Shown here piece by piece: positions 50,500-64,000 of a stretch of 64,000 nucleotides of DNA. Numbering within the stretch: the first letter of the stretch is position 1; every line of letters begins with the position of its first letter. The notes below the pieces were generated by a model, which worked only from the letters and a program-made list of their open reading frames with translations, was not told the origin of the DNA and did not search any database. Source of the DNA: Scylla paramamosain (taxonomy: Eukaryota; Arthropoda; Malacostraca; Decapoda; Portunidae); assembly GCF_035594125.1 (NCBI RefSeq), contig NC_087198.1, positions 1,462,599-1,526,598 on the forward strand. Direction: 5' to 3'. A program made the position numbers and the translations under genes.

Positions 50500-50530
50500 G
50501 AGGCAAAAGGCACCAAACAGCATGTTAGGC
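50500..50530 (-). repeat. m6/m8 trimer-duplication junction (reverse)
   Basis: GGAGGCAAAAGGCACCAAAC followed by AGCATGTTAGG. Fifth copy of this marker. Confidence 0.75.
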
Positions 50531-51149
50531 ACCAAAACGATAAATAATATGAAAGTCACTCTATATGGAAATCCAAAACAAAACTACTGGAAACGTGTCT
50601 TTTAAAAGATTTACGTAGAAAAACGCTAAAACAGATGTAAACCAACCAATATGAAGAAATAGAATAACATTACCAAAAAATACATTTTGTGTTTTCTTGA
50701 GCTTGTTACATAAAAAAAACACGAAAATATATGCAAAGCACTCTATATAAGGAAAGAAAAGGACATAACGAGATACTTGTACGAGTATAATGAGTGTTTT
50801 GTTAGTTTCACCAGAATCACAAGGCAAAAAACGCAAAAACTCGACTATATGGAGAAGTTTCTAAAATACCAAAATACTGAAACTCATGAATAACACTCTT
50901 AATCAAGAAACAGAATAACCTTACTAAATGCGTGTATTTTAAGTGTTTTTTTTTTTTTTACATTCTTAGTTACCAAAACCCCAAATTCCATGCGAAACTA
51001 GCTTTATGAGGGAAAAAAATGACATTACCAGGAAAGTGTCTTTGAGTGTTTTTAAGCGTGTTAGGCAATACAGCACTAAAAAGCAGGGGAATCACATTAC
51101 GTGGGAATAAAACAAACTTTTACGAAGAACTTGCCTTTTAGTGTTTTTG

Positions 51150-51590
51150 ACACGTATTTAGTAAAGTTGCTCCGTTTCTCAATTAAGAGTGTTATTCATG
51201 AGTTTCAGCATATACACGAGTTTTTGCGTTTTTTGCCTTGTGGTTTTTTTTTAAATGATAAAACATTTATTATACACTTTTCTCGCAATGTCCCTTTGTT
51301 TCCCAATATAGAGTGCTTTGTATCCATTTTCCCGTTTTTTTGTAGGTAACAAGCTCAAAAACACTCAAAATATACATTTTTGGTAATGTTTTTCTGCTTC
51401 TTGATATTGGTTGGTTTGTATCAGTTTTAGCGTGTTTCTACGTAAAACGAGTTTTCACTAATTTTCATTTGGATTCCCACATAGAGTGAGTTCCTTATTA
51501 TTTATCGTTTTGGTGCCTAATATGCAGAAAAACACTCAAAAGACAGATTTCTCATAAGGTCTTTAATTTCCTCATATGGGACACTTTGCA
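51150..51590 (+). repeat. Inverted m5-m9 cassette, long form with m5/m5b deletion
   Basis: m6 and m7 are present, but the 25-bp m5/m5b deletion is shared (TCAGCATATACACGAG near 51205). A further small loss lies at the m7/m8 join (TACGTAAAACGAGTTTTC near 51440). Ends near GGGACACTTTGCATGTC (51578-51594). Confidence 0.83.
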
Positions 51591-53727
51591 TGTCTTTTTA
51601 GTAATTTTGAGCGTGTGACGCAATAAAGCACTAAAAGTCAGGGCAATCTCATTACATGGGAATAAAACCAAATTTTACCAAAAACTTGCCTTTAAGTGTT
51701 TTTGAGCTCCTTACATACCAAAACGCTAAAACGCCTGCAAAATACATTTTATGGAGAATCAGAATTACATTACCAAATACATGTATTTTGAGTGTTTTTG
51801 ATCATGTTATCTATAAAAACGCTTAAATACAAGCAAAGAACCTTATGTTTGGGAAACGAAAGAACATTACGAGAAACGTGTATTATGGGTGATTTTTAAG
51901 TTCCTTCAGTACAAAAAAAGCTAAAACCCACAAATAACACTCTTTAGAAAAAAAATATATAATGAATAAAAAAATAATAAAATGGGATTTTTTTTTTTTT
52001 GTTATTCATCTTCATAGGTACCGAGATGCCAAAATTCTGCCAAAATTCAGGGAATTTATGTGGAAAAAAGAACCTTATCATATAAGTTAATTATACCTTT
52101 TTTTTCGGATTGTTATGTACCAAACCCTAAACAGCATGCAAAGCCACCTATATAGGGAAGTTAAACGACTTTACCAGAAACCTGTCTTTTCATTGTTTTT
52201 CAGCATGTTAGGCACCAAAACGATAAATCATTTGGAAGTCAGTCAATATATGAATCCAAAAGAAAATTACTTAAAACGTGTCTTTTCAGTGTTTTACGTA
52301 GAAAAACGCTAAAGCAGATACAAACCATCCTATATGAAGAAATAGAATAACATTACCAAAAAGATATATTTTGAGTGTTTTTGAGCTTGTTACCTACAAA
52401 AAATGCAAAAATGGATGTAAAGCACTCTATATTAGGAAACAAAACGACATTACGAGAAACGTGTATAATGAATGTTTTATAGTTTTAAAAGAACCACAAG
52501 GCAATAAACGCAAAAACTCGTGTATATAGGGAAATTTCTTACATACCAAAATGAATAAATGCATGAATAACACTTTTAATAGATAAACATAACTACTTAA
52601 CCAAATTGTGTATTTTCATTGCTTTTCCCATCGTTAGTTACTAAAATGCCAAATTACATGCGAAACTAGCTTCATGTGGGAAAAAAATATGATATTACCA
52701 GAAAAGTGTCTTTTGAGTGTTTTTCAGCGTGATATGGAACAAAGCACTAAAAATAAGAACGATCATATTACATGGGAATAAAACCAACTTTTACGAAGAA
52801 TTTTTTAACTCCTTATATACCAAACCGCTAAAACGCATGGAAAACAATCTTTATGGAGAAACAATAAAATATACCAAAAACATGTATTTTTAGTGTTTTT
52901 GGTCATGTTATCTTTAAAAACGCTTAAGTACATGCAAAGAACATTATGTTTGGGAAAAAAAAGGACATTAGGAGAAGCGTGTATTATGAGTGTTTTTTTA
53001 AGTTCCTTAAGTACCAAAAAGCTAAAACACACAAATAACACTGTTTATTTAAAAAAAAATAAAATAAATAAATAAATAAAAAAATAAAATAAAATAAAGT
53101 TTTTTTTTTGTCATTCATCTTCAAAGGTGCCAAATGCCAAAATTCCAGAAATGGAATGCCAGAGATGCCATAATTCGGGGAAAATTCAGGGCAGTTATGT
53201 GATAAAAAAAACATTATCAAAAAAATTAATTTCAACTTTTTTTTTTCGGACTGTTACATAACAAGTGCATGCAAAATTAAACGACCTTACCAGAAATCTG
53301 TGTTTTTAGTGTTTTTTATCATGTTAGGCACAAAAACGATAAATAATAAGGAACTCACTCTATATGGGAATCCAAAACAAAGTTACTGAAAACGTGTCTT
53401 CTCAGTGTTTTACGTAGAAACACGTTAAAACGGATGGAACCCAACCAATATCAAGAAATAGAAAAACGTTACCAAAAAGGTATATTTTTAGTGTTTTTGA
53501 ACTTTTTACCTACAAAAAACGCGAAAATTGATGCAAAACACTCTATATTGGGAAAGAAACGGACATTGCAAGAAAAGTGTATAATAAGTGTTTTATAGTT
53601 CAAAAAAACCACAAGGCAAAAAACGCAAAAACTCGTGTATATGGAGAAGCTTCCTAAATACTAAAATGCTGAAACTCATGAATAACACTCTTAATTAAAA
53701 AACAGAACAACCTTACTAAATGCGTGT
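51591..53727 (-). repeat. HOR block 22, reverse, about two units
   Basis: m1/m11 boundaries near 51896 and 53000. Follows 18764-20954 and 36019-38170 in direct orientation. The m10-m9 region is shortened near 53265, and an extra piece with GGAATGCCAGAG lies near 53152-53170. Ends at a type A breakpoint (GCGTGTCAAAAACAC, about 53728) with an intact m5/m5b boundary. Confidence 0.84.
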
Positions 53728-55122
53728 CAAAAACACTAAAAGGCAAGTTCTTCGTAAAAGTTGGTTTTATTCCCATGTAATGTGATTGCCCTGCTTTTTA
53801 GTGCTTTATTGCCTAACACGCTCAAAAACACTCAAAGACACTTTTCTGGTAATGTCATTTTTTTCCCACATAAAGTTAGTTTCGCATGGAATTTGGGGTT
53901 TTGCTAACGAAGAATGTAAAAAAAACACTCAAAATACACGCATTTAGTAAGGTTGTTCTGTTTCTTCATTAAGAGTGTTTCAGCATTTTGGTATCTTTGA
54001 AACTTCTCTATACAGATGAATTTTTGCGTTGTTTGCCTTGAGATTCTGGTGAAACTATAAAACACTCATTATACACGTTTCTCGTTATGTCCTTTTTTTT
54101 CCTAATATACAGTGCTAAGCATCCATTTTTGCGTTTTTTTTTTTATGTAACAAGCTCAAACACACACAAAATATACTTTTCTGGTAATATTATTAAATTT
54201 TTTTCATATTGGTTGGTTTGCATCCGTTTTAGCGTTTTTCTACGTAAATCTTTTAAAAGACACGTTTTCAATAATTTTGTTTTGCATTTCCATATAGAGT
54301 GACTTTAATATTATCTATCGTTTTGGTGCCTAACATGCGTAAAAACACTCAAAAGACAGGTTTCTTGTAAAGACGTTAAATTTTCCCAAATAGGTGGCTT
54401 TGCATACACTTTATGGTTTGGTACATAACTCCAAAAAAAAGGTAAAATTAACTTTTTCGATAATGTTCTTTTTTCGACATAATTTCCCTGAATTTTGGCA
54501 GAATTTTGGCATCTTGGTACCTATTAAGATGAATAACAAAAAAATAAAAATGCTATTTTTTTATTTATTTAATTTTTTTCTCTATAAAAAGTGTTATTTG
54601 TAGGTTTTAACGTTTTGATACTTAAGCAACTTAAAGACATTCATAATACACATTTCTCGTAATGTCCTTTCCTTTCCCAAATATAGGGATCTTTGCATGT
54701 ATTTAAACGTTTTTATAGGTAACATGATAAAAAACACTCAAAAACACTTGTTTTTTGTAATGTTATTCTGCTTCTCCATAAAGGAGTGTTGTGCATGCGT
54801 TTTAGCGATTTGGTATGTAAGGAGCTGAAAAACACTTCAAGGCAAGTTTATTCCAATGTAATATGATTGCCCTGCTTTTTAGTGCTTTATTGCCTAACAC
54901 GCTCAAAAACACTCAAAAGACACTTCTGGTAATGTCATTTTTTTCCCTCATAAAGCTAGTTTCGCATGCTATTTGACGTTTTGCTAAGAATGTGAAAAAA
55001 CACTCAAAATACACGCATTTGGTAATGTTGTTCTGGTTCTGAATTAAGATTGTTATTCATAAGTTTCAGCATTTTGGTGTCTAAGAAACTTCTTTATATA
55101 CACGACTTTATGCGCTTTTTGC

Positions 55123-55146
55123 CTTGTGGTTCTTGTGAACCACAAG
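55123..55146 (+). repeat. Hairpin variant of m5b, 10-bp arms
   Basis: CTTGTGGTTC, loop TTGT, GAACCACAAG. Inverse counterpart of 42756-42777 in the 40.96-43.78/53.73-56.62 pair. Confidence 0.87.
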
Positions 55147-58100
55147 TTCTTTTGCCCGAATATAAAAAGACACTCATTATAGACGTTTCTCGTAATGTTC
55201 TTTTCTTTCTCAATAGGGAGTGATTTGTATTCATTTCTGCGTTTTTTCTAGGTAACAAGCTCAAAAACACTCAAAATATACCTTTTTTGGTAATGTTATT
55301 CTATTTCATATTGGTTGGTTTGCATCCGTTTTAACGTTTTTCTACGTAAAACACCGAAAAAACACGTCTTCAGTAACTTTGTTTTCGATTACCAAAGAAT
55401 ATTACCAGAATTTTTGCATTATAGTATCTATGAAGATGAATAACAAAAAAAAAAAATTATTTATTTTTTTTCTCTATAAAGAGCTTTATTTGTGGGTTTT
55501 AGGTTTTTTAGTACTTAAGGAACTTAAAAACACTCATTATACACGTTTTTCGTAATGTCCTTTCGATTCCCAAACATAAGGTTCTTTGCATGTATTTAAG
55601 CGTTTTTATAAATAACATGATCAAAAACACTCAAAATACATGTTTTTGGTAATGTTACTCTGTTTCTCTATAAAAGGGTGTTTTTGCATGCGTTTTAGCG
55701 TTTTGGTATGTAAGGAGTTAAAAAAAAACCCTTACAGGCAAGTTCTTCGTAAAAGTTTGTTTTATTCCCATGTAATATGATTGTTCTGCTTTTTAGTTCT
55801 TTGTTGCATATCACCTCAAAAAAACACTCAAAAGACAATTTTTTGGTAATATCTAGTTTTTTGCGTTTTTTGCCTTGTGGTTCGTATGAAACTATAAAAC
55901 ACTCATTGTACACGTTTCTCGTGATATTCTTTTGTTTCCCAATATTGAGTACTTTCCATCCATTTTCGCATTTTTTCTAGGTAACAAGTTGAAAAACACT
56001 CAAAATATATCTTTTCGGTAAAGATATTCTATTTCTTCATATTGGTTACTTTGCATCCGTTTTAGCGTTTTTCTTCGTAAATCACTGAAAAAACACGTTT
56101 TTAGTAATATTGTTGAAATTGCTGAAAACCACTCAAAAGACAGATTTCTGGTAAAGTCGTGTAATTTCCTCATATAGGTGGCTTTGCATGCACTTCTGGG
56201 TTTGGTACATAATTCCGGAAAAAAGCTTTTTTTTTTTTATATATCCTTTCATTTCACAGACATAGGGTTTTTTGCATGTATTTAAGCGTTTTTATAGGTA
56301 ACATGATCAAAAACACTCAAAATACATGTTTTTGGAAATGTTATTCTGTTTTTTCATAAAGGGTGTTTTGCATGCGTTTTAGCGTTTTGGTATGTAAGGA
56401 GTTAAAAATATTTAAAGGCAAGTTCTTCGTAAAAGTTAGTTTTATTCCTATATAATGTGATTATTCTGCTTTTTAGTGCTTTTTTGCATATCACGCTCAA
56501 AAACACTCAAAAGACACTTTTTTGATAATGTCATTTTTTTCCCACATAAAGTTAGTTTCGCATGTAATTTGGGATTTTCGTAAGTAAGAATGTGAAAAAC
56601 ACTCAAAATACATACATTTGGTAAGGTACTTCTGTTTCTCAATTAAAAGTGTTATTCATGAGTTTTTGCATTTTGGTATGTAAGAAACTTCTCAATATAC
56701 ACGAGTTTTTGCGTTTTTTGTCTTCTGGTTCTTGTAAAACTATAAAACAATCATTACACACTTTTCTCTAAATGTCCTTTTGCTTCCCAATATAGAGTGC
56801 TTTTACATCCATTTTTGCGTTTTTTTGTAGGTAAAAAGCATTATAAACGTTTCTCGTAATGTCCTTTTGTTTCCCAATATAGAGAGATTTGCATCCACTT
56901 TCGCTCAAAACACAAAAAATACCTTTTTGGTGATATTATTTTATTTCAAGATATTGGTTGATTTTCTTTCTTTTTACTGTTTTTCTACGTAAAACACTGA
57001 AAAGACACGTTTTCAGTAATTTTGTTTTGGATTCCCATACAGAGTGATTTCCATTTTATTTATTGTTTTGGTGCCTAACATACTGAAAAACAGGCAAAAC
57101 ACATGTTTTTAGGTAAAGTAAATTTCCCCATATAGGTGGCTTCACATGCACTTTAGGGTTTGGTACATAACGGTCTGAAAAAAAGCTAAAATTAACTTTT
57201 ATGATATTCTTTTTTTTCACATAATTTGCCTGAATTTTGCCAGAATTTTGGCATCTCGATACCTATGAAGATCAATAACAAAAAAAAATGCTATTTTTTC
57301 ATTTATTTATTTTTTCTCTATAAAGAGTGTTATTTGTGGGTTTAAGCTTTTTGGTACTTAAGGAACGTAAAAACACTCATAATACTCGTTTCTCGTAATG
57401 TCCTTTTGTTTCCTAAAGGTTCTTTATAGGTTTTTATAGGTAACATGATCAAAAATACTCAAAATATACCTTTTTGGTAATGTTATTCTATTTCTTCATA
57501 TTGGTTGGTTTCAATCCGTGTTTAGCGTTTTTCTACGTAAACACAGAAAAGACACGTTTTCAGTAATTTTTGGATTCCCATATAGAGTGACCTCCATGTT
57601 ATTTATCGTTTTGATGCCTAACATGCTCAAAAAACACTCAAAAGACATGTTTCTTGTAAAGTCGTTTAATTTCCCTATATAGGTGGCTTTGCATACACTT
57701 TAGGGTTTGGTACATAACAGTCCGAAAAAAATCTAAAATTAACCTCTTTCATAATATTCTTTTTTCACGTAATTTTCCTGAATTTTACCAGAATTTTGGC
57801 ATCTTGTCGCCTATGAAGATCAATAAAAAAAATGTTATTTTTTAATTTATTTTTTTTCTGTATACTGAGTGTTATTTGTGGGTTTTACCTTTTTCGTACT
57901 TAAGGAACTTATAAACACTCATAATACACATTCCTCGTAATATCCTTTTATTCCCAAACATAGGGTTCAAACATAGGGGCATGTATTTAAGCGTTTTTAT
58001 TGGTAACAAACTCAAAAAACACTCAAAATACATGTTTTTGATAATGTTATTCTGTTTTTCCATACAGGGTGTTTTGCATGAGTTTTAGCGTTTTAGTATG

Positions 58101-60218
58101 TAAGGAGCTCAAAAAAACTTAAAGGCATGTAATGTGATTGCCCTGCTTTATTGCCTAACACGCTGAAAAGCACTAAAAAGACACTTTTCTAGTAATTTCA
58201 TTTTTTTTCCACAGTTTCGCATGTAATTTGGGGTTGGACCACTAAGAATGTGAAAAAAAAAACTCAAAATACACTCATTTCCTAAAATTGTTCTGTTTCT
58301 AAATTAAGAGTGTTAATCATGAGTTTCAGCATTTTCGTATCTAAGAAACTTCTCCATATATACGAGTTTTGCGTTTTTTGCCTTATGGTTCTTGAAAACT
58401 ATTAATACATTCATTATACAATTTTCTTGTAATATCCTTTTGTTTCCTAATATAGACTGCTTTGCATTCATTTTTGCGTTTTTTGTAGGTAACAAGCTCA
58501 AAAACACTCAACTTTTTTGTAATGTTATTCTATTTTTTCATATTGGTTGGTTTGCATCCGTTTTAGCGTTCTACGCTAAAACTGAAAAGACACGTTTTCA
58601 GTAATATTGTTGAAATTGCTGAAAACACCCAAAGACACATTTCTGGTAAAGTCGTGTAATTTCCCCATATATGTGGCTTTCCATGCACTTCCGGGTTTCG
58701 TACATAACTCCGGAAAAAGCTAAAATCATTTTTTTTATGTTTTTTTCACATAATTTCAATGAATTTTCTCAGAATTTCGGCATCTCGTTACCTATGAAGA
58801 TGAATAACAAAAAAAAATCTATTTTTTTAATTATTTTTTTCTCTATAAAGAGTGTTATTTGTGGGTTTTAGATTTTTGGCACTTAAGGAACTTAAAAATA
58901 CTCATAATACACGATTTTCGTAATGTCCTTTCGTTTCACAAACAAACGGTGCTTTGCATGTATTTAAGCGATTTTATAGGTAACATGATCAAAAACAATC
59001 AAAATACATGTTTTTGGTAATGTTATTCTGTTTCTTTATAAAGGTTGTTTTGCATGCGTTTAGCGTTTTGGTATGTAAGGAGTTAAAAAACACTTAAAGG
59101 CAAGTTCTTCGTAAAATTTGGTTTTATTCCAATGTAGTGTGATTGTTCTGCTTTTTAGTGTTTTGTTCCATATAACGCTCAAAAACACTCAAAAGATACT
59201 TTTCTGGTAATGTCATTTTTTTTCCCCCATAAAGGTAGTTTTGCATGTAATTTGGGATTTTCGTAACTAAGAATGTGAAAAATACTCAAAATACATACAT
59301 TTGGTAAGGTAGTTCTGTTTTTCAATTAAAAGTGTTATTCATGAGTTTTAGCGTTTTGGTATGTAAGAAACTTCTCTATATACACGAGTTTTTTGCGTTT
59401 TTTGCATTGTGGTTCTTGTGAAACTATAAAACACTCATTATACACGTTTCTTGTAATGTCCTTTTGCTTCCCAATATAGAGTGCTTTCCATCCATTTGCG
59501 CGTTTTTTGTAGGTAAAAAGCTAAAAAACACTTTTTGGTAATGTTATTCTATTTCTTCATATTTGTTGGTTTGCATCCGTTTTGGCGTTTTTCTACGTAA
59601 AACACTAAAAAGACACGTTTTCAGTAATTTTGTTTTGGATTTACATATTGACTGACTTCCATATTATTTATCGTTTTAGTGCCTAACATGCTGGAAAACA
59701 CTGAAAAGACAGGTTTCTGGTACACTCGTTTAATTTCCTTATATAGGTGGCATGCACTTTAGAGTTTGGAACATAAAAATCCGAAAAAGAGCTATAATTA
59801 ACTTTTTTGATAATGTTCTTTTTTCCACATAAATTCCTTGAATTTTGGCAGAATTTTGGTATCTTGGTACCTATGAAAATCAATATAAAAAAAGTTATTT
59901 TTTTATTTTTTTTCTCTCTAAAAGGAGTGTTATTTATAGGTTTTAACGTTTTGTTACTTAAGGAACTTAAAAACGGTCCTAATACACGTTTATCGTGATT
60001 TCCTTTCGTTTCCCAAACATAGGCTTCTTTGCATGTATTTAAGCGTTTTTATAGATAACATGATCAAAAGGACTTAAAACACATGTTTTTAGTAATGTTA
60101 TTCTGCTTCTCCATTAAGGAGTTTTTTGCATGCGTTTTGGTTTGTAAGGAGGTCAAAAACACTTCAAGGCAAGTTCTTGGTAAAAGTTGGTTTTATTCCT
60201 ATGTAATGTTATTGCCCT

Positions 60219-60390
<172 letters not shown>

Positions 60391-60621
60391 GCCTAAAACG
60401 CTCAAAAACACTCAAAAGACACTTTTGGTAATGTCATTTCTTTTTCCAACATAGATTCGCGTTCTATTTGGGGTTTTGCTAACTAAGAATGTGAAAAACA
60501 CTCAAAATACACGGATTTGGTAAGGTTGTTCTGTTTCTCAATTAATATTGTTATTCATGAATTTCTGCATATTGGTATCTAAGAAACTTCTTTATATACA
60601 CGATTTTTTTGCGTTTTTCTC

Positions 60622-60645
60622 CTTGTAGTTCTTGTGAACCACAAG
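60622..60645 (+). repeat. Hairpin variant of m5b, imperfect
   Basis: CTTGTAGTTC, loop TTGT, GAACCACAAG, with one mismatch. Direct relative of 55123-55146. Confidence 0.83.
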
Positions 60646-61777
60646 TTCTTTTGCTCAAAAATAATAAGACACTCATTATACACGTTTCTCGTAATGTCCT
60701 TTTGTTTCCCAATAGGAAGTGCTTTGCATCCATTTTCGCGTTTTTTGTAGGTAACAAGCTCAAAAACACTCAAAATGTACCTTTTTGGTAATGTAATTTT
60801 ATTTCTTCTTATTGGTTGGTTTGCATCCGTTTAAGCGTTTTTCTACGTAAAACACCGAAAAGACACGTTTTCAGTAATTTTGTTTTAGATTCCCATATAG
60901 AGTGACGCATGTTATTTACCTTTATGGTGCCTAACAATCTGAAAAACACTCATAAGACAGTTTTCTGGCAAAGACGTTTAATTTCCTCATATAGGTGGCT
61001 TTGCATGCACTTTAGGGTTTGGTACATAACAATACGAAAAAAAAAGCTAAAATTAACTTTTTTGATAATTGACTCATAGTTTCCTGAAATTTGCCCAAAT
61101 TTTGCCAAAAACATGCAAAATGTATGTTTTTGGTAATGTTATTCTCCCTCTCCATAAAGTGTGTTTTCCTTGCGTTTTAGCGTTTTGGTATATAAGGAGC
61201 TGAAAACACTTAAAGGCAAGTTCTTCGTAAAAAAATTATTTTATTGCCATGTAAAGTGGTTCCCCTGCTCTTTAGTGCTCTATTCCCTATCACGCTCAAA
61301 AACACTCAATAGACACTTTTCTCGTAATGTAAATTTTTTCATACATAAAGCTGGTTTCGCATGCAATTTGGGATTTTGGTAACTAAGAATGTGAAAAGCA
61401 CTCAAAATACACGCATTTAGTAAAGTTGTTCTGTTTCTCAATTAAGAGTGTTATTCATGAGTTTCAGCATTTTGGTATCTAGCAAACTTCTCCATATACA
61501 CGAGTTTTTGCGTTTTTTGCCTTTTGGTTCTTTTGAACTATAAAACATTAATTATACACTTTTCTCGCAATGTCCTTTTGTTTCCCAATATAAAGTGCTT
61601 TTTTTTATCAATTTTCGCGTTTTTTTATAGGTAACAAGCTCAAAAACACTCAAAATATATTTTTTTGGTAATGTTTTTCTACTTTTAAATATTGGTTGGT
61701 TTGCATTCTTTTTAGCGTCTTTCTGCGTAAAACACTGAGAAGACACGTTTTCAGTAATTTTGTTTTGGTTTGCCATA

Positions 61778-61789
61778 TACGAGCTCGTA
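61778..61789. repeat. Inserted 12-bp palindrome TACGAGCTCGTA
   Basis: Interrupts the usual CCATATAGAGTG of m8. One of five places where the word TACGAG is inserted or sits at a join (others at 25993-26001, 27352-27360, 41025-41032 and 50779-50787). Confidence 0.7.
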
Positions 61790-64000
61790 GAGTGAGTTCC
61801 TTATTATTAATCGTTTTGGTGCCTAACATGCTGAAAAACACTCAAAACACAGATTTCTAGTAAGGTCGTTTAATTTCCTCATATAGGAGGCTTTGCATGT
61901 ACTTTACTGTTTGGTACATAACAGTCCGAAAAAAAGCTAATATCAACTTTTTTGATAATATTCTCTTATCATATAATTGCCCTAATTTTTCCCAGAATTT
62001 TGGCATCTCGGTACCTATGAAGGTTAATAACAAAAAAAGTCCTTTTATTTATTTATTTTTTATTTTTTTATTTTTTCTAAATAACGAGTGTTACATGTGG
62101 GTTTTAGATTTTTATTAGTTAAGGAACTTAAAACACTCATAATACACGTTTCTCGTAATGTCTTAACGTTTCCCAAACATAATGTTCTTTGTATGTATTT
62201 AAGCGTTTTTATAGATAACATTATCAAAAACACAAAATACATCTTTTTGGTAATGTTATTCTGTTTCTCCATAAGGTTTGTTTTCCATGCGTTTTAGCGG
62301 TTTGGTATGTGAGGAGCTCAAAAACACATATTGGCAAGTTCTTGGTAAAAATTGGTTTTACTCCTATGTAATGTGATTGCCCTGCTATTTAGTATTTCAT
62401 TGCCTAACATGCTGAAAAAAACAATTAAAACACTCTTCTGGTAATGTCATTTCTTTCAATCATCAAGCTAGGTTCGCATGCTATTTAGGGAATTGCTAAC
62501 TAGGAATATGAAAAACACTCAAAATACATGCATTTGCTAAGGTTGTTCTGTTTCTCAATTAAAATTGTTATTCATGAGTTTCAGCATTTTTGTATCTAAG
62601 AAACTTCTTTATATACACGAGTTTTTGCGTTTTTCTACGTAAAACACTGAGAAGATACATTTTTAGTAATTTTGTTTTGGATTCCCATATAGAGTGAGTT
62701 TCTTATTATTTATCGTTTTGGTGCCTAAGATGCTGAAAAACACTCAAAAGACAGATTTCTGGTAAGGTCGTTTAATTTCCTCATATAGGAGGCTTTGCAT
62801 GCACTTTAGGGTTTGGTACATAACATTCCGAAAAAAAAAGCTAAAATTAACTTTTTTGATAATATTCTTTGGTTCATAAAATTTTCCTGAATTTTCCCAG
62901 AATTTTGGCATCTCGGTACCTATGAAGATGAAAATAAAAAATTCCTATTTTTTTTCTAAATATAGAGTGTTATTTGTGGGTTTTAGCTTTTTGGTACTTT
63001 GGGAACTTAAAAAAAAACACTGATAATCCACGTTTTTCGTAATGTCCTGTTTCCCAAACATAATGTTCTTTGCATGTATTTAAGCGTTTTTTAGAGATAA
63101 CATGATAAAAACACCCAAATTACACGTTTTTGGTAGTGTTATTCTGTTTCTCCATAAAGTTTGTTTTGCATGCGTTTTAGCGGTTTTGTATATAAGGAGC
63201 TCAAAAACATTTAAAGACAAGTTCTTGGTAAAAATTGGTTTTATTCCAATGAAAAGTGATTGCCCTGCTTTTTAGTGCTTTATTGCCTATCACGCTCAAA
63301 AACATTCAAAGGACATTTTTCTAAAAATGTCATGATTTCCCATATAAATCTGGTTTCGCATGAAATTTGCGTTTTTAGTAACTAAGAATATGAAAAACAC
63401 TCAAAACACACGAATTTGGTAAGGTTGTTCTGTTTCTCAATTAAGAGTGTTTTTCATGAGTTTCATCATTTTGGTATCTAGGAAACTTTTCCATATACAC
63501 GTGTTTTTGCGTTTTTTGTCTTGTTGTTCTTTTGAACTATAATACACTCATTATAAACTTTTCTTGCAATGTCCCTCTGTTTTCCAATATAGAGTGCTTT
63601 GTATCAAGTTTAGCATTTTTTTGTAGGTAACAAGCTCAAAAACACTCAAAATATACCTTTTTGGTAGTGTTTTTTCTATTTCTTGATATTGGTTGGTTTG
63701 CATCCATTTTAGCGTTTTTCTACGTAAAACACTGGGAAGACACGTTTTCAGTATTTTTTTGGGGGGATTCCAATATAAAGTGAGTTCCTTATTTATTTAT
63801 CTTTTTGGTGCCTAACATTCTGAAAAACACTCAAAAGACAGATTTCTTTTAAGGTCGTTTAATTTCCTCATATAGGAGGCTTTGCATGCACTTTAGGGTT
63901 TGGTATATACCAGTCCGAGAAAAAAAAAAAACTAAAATTAACTTTTTTGATAATTTTCTTTTATCATATAATAGCCCGGAATTTCCCCAGAATTTTGGCA

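Larger units (their letters stand above)
48326..51149 (-). repeat. HOR block 20, reverse, about two and a half units
   Basis: Begins at m5b (GTCGTGTATATGG) after forward m9 (GTCGTGTAAT); the eight-base GTCGTGTA is shared on both sides of the switch. m1/m11 boundaries near 48830 and 49937. Follows 34135-35711 and 15700-18457 in direct orientation, with the trimer junction at 50500-50530. Ends at a type A breakpoint. Confidence 0.85.

Overview
The window is one continuous, A+T-rich (about 70% by eye) eukaryotic satellite array. I found no protein-coding gene, rRNA, functional tRNA gene or CRISPR array. The open frames of 60-140 codons are chance translations of the repeat: they recur with the repeat copies, sit in all frames on both strands and resemble no protein family I know. 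No species can be named. A tRNA-derived SINE with a poly(A) tail, a LINE-like tail ending in (TAA)n and the satellite architecture show a nuclear eukaryotic genome. Many CpGs persist across copies, which hints at weak CpG methylation (inference).

Basic organisation: the unit is a diverged monomer of about 95 bp that opens with an AAAACACTCAAAA-like box and closes with a GCGTTTTGGTA-like box. Eleven distinguishable monomers (called m1 to m11 here) plus one half-monomer of about 54 bp (m5b) form a higher-order repeat (HOR) of about 1.07-1.11 kb. About 50 whole or partial HOR copies fill the window. 'Forward' means that the AAAACACTC box reads on the + strand.

Larger scale: orientation flips 22 times, giving 23 blocks. 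Long blocks are 1900-8772 (+), 9780-18457 (-), 23383-31201 (+), 32204-35711 (-), 36019-43780 (-) and 53728-64000 (+). Short inverted m5-m9 cassettes of 300-480 bp recur with the same two breakpoints at eight places. A palindrome of about 26 kb (arms 7450-20954 and 20955-33480) is supported by many private variants shared between the arms. A second inverted pair lies at 40.96-43.78 and 53.73-56.62 kb. Direct segmental copies link 4.56-7.14 with 45.71-48.32 kb, and 15.7-20.95 with 34.1-38.17 and 48.34-53.27 kb.

Non-satellite DNA is limited to three items: a 198-bp SINE at 22837-23034 with a perfect 13-bp target-site duplication, a foreign piece of about 277 bp at 30431-30707, and an (AT)n microsatellite of about 160 bp at 60222-60383. 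The interest of the window lies in the repeat's rearrangement history (template-switch-like inversions, in-register deletions, palindromes), not in a gene system. All homology statements were made by eye; no alignment or database search was run.
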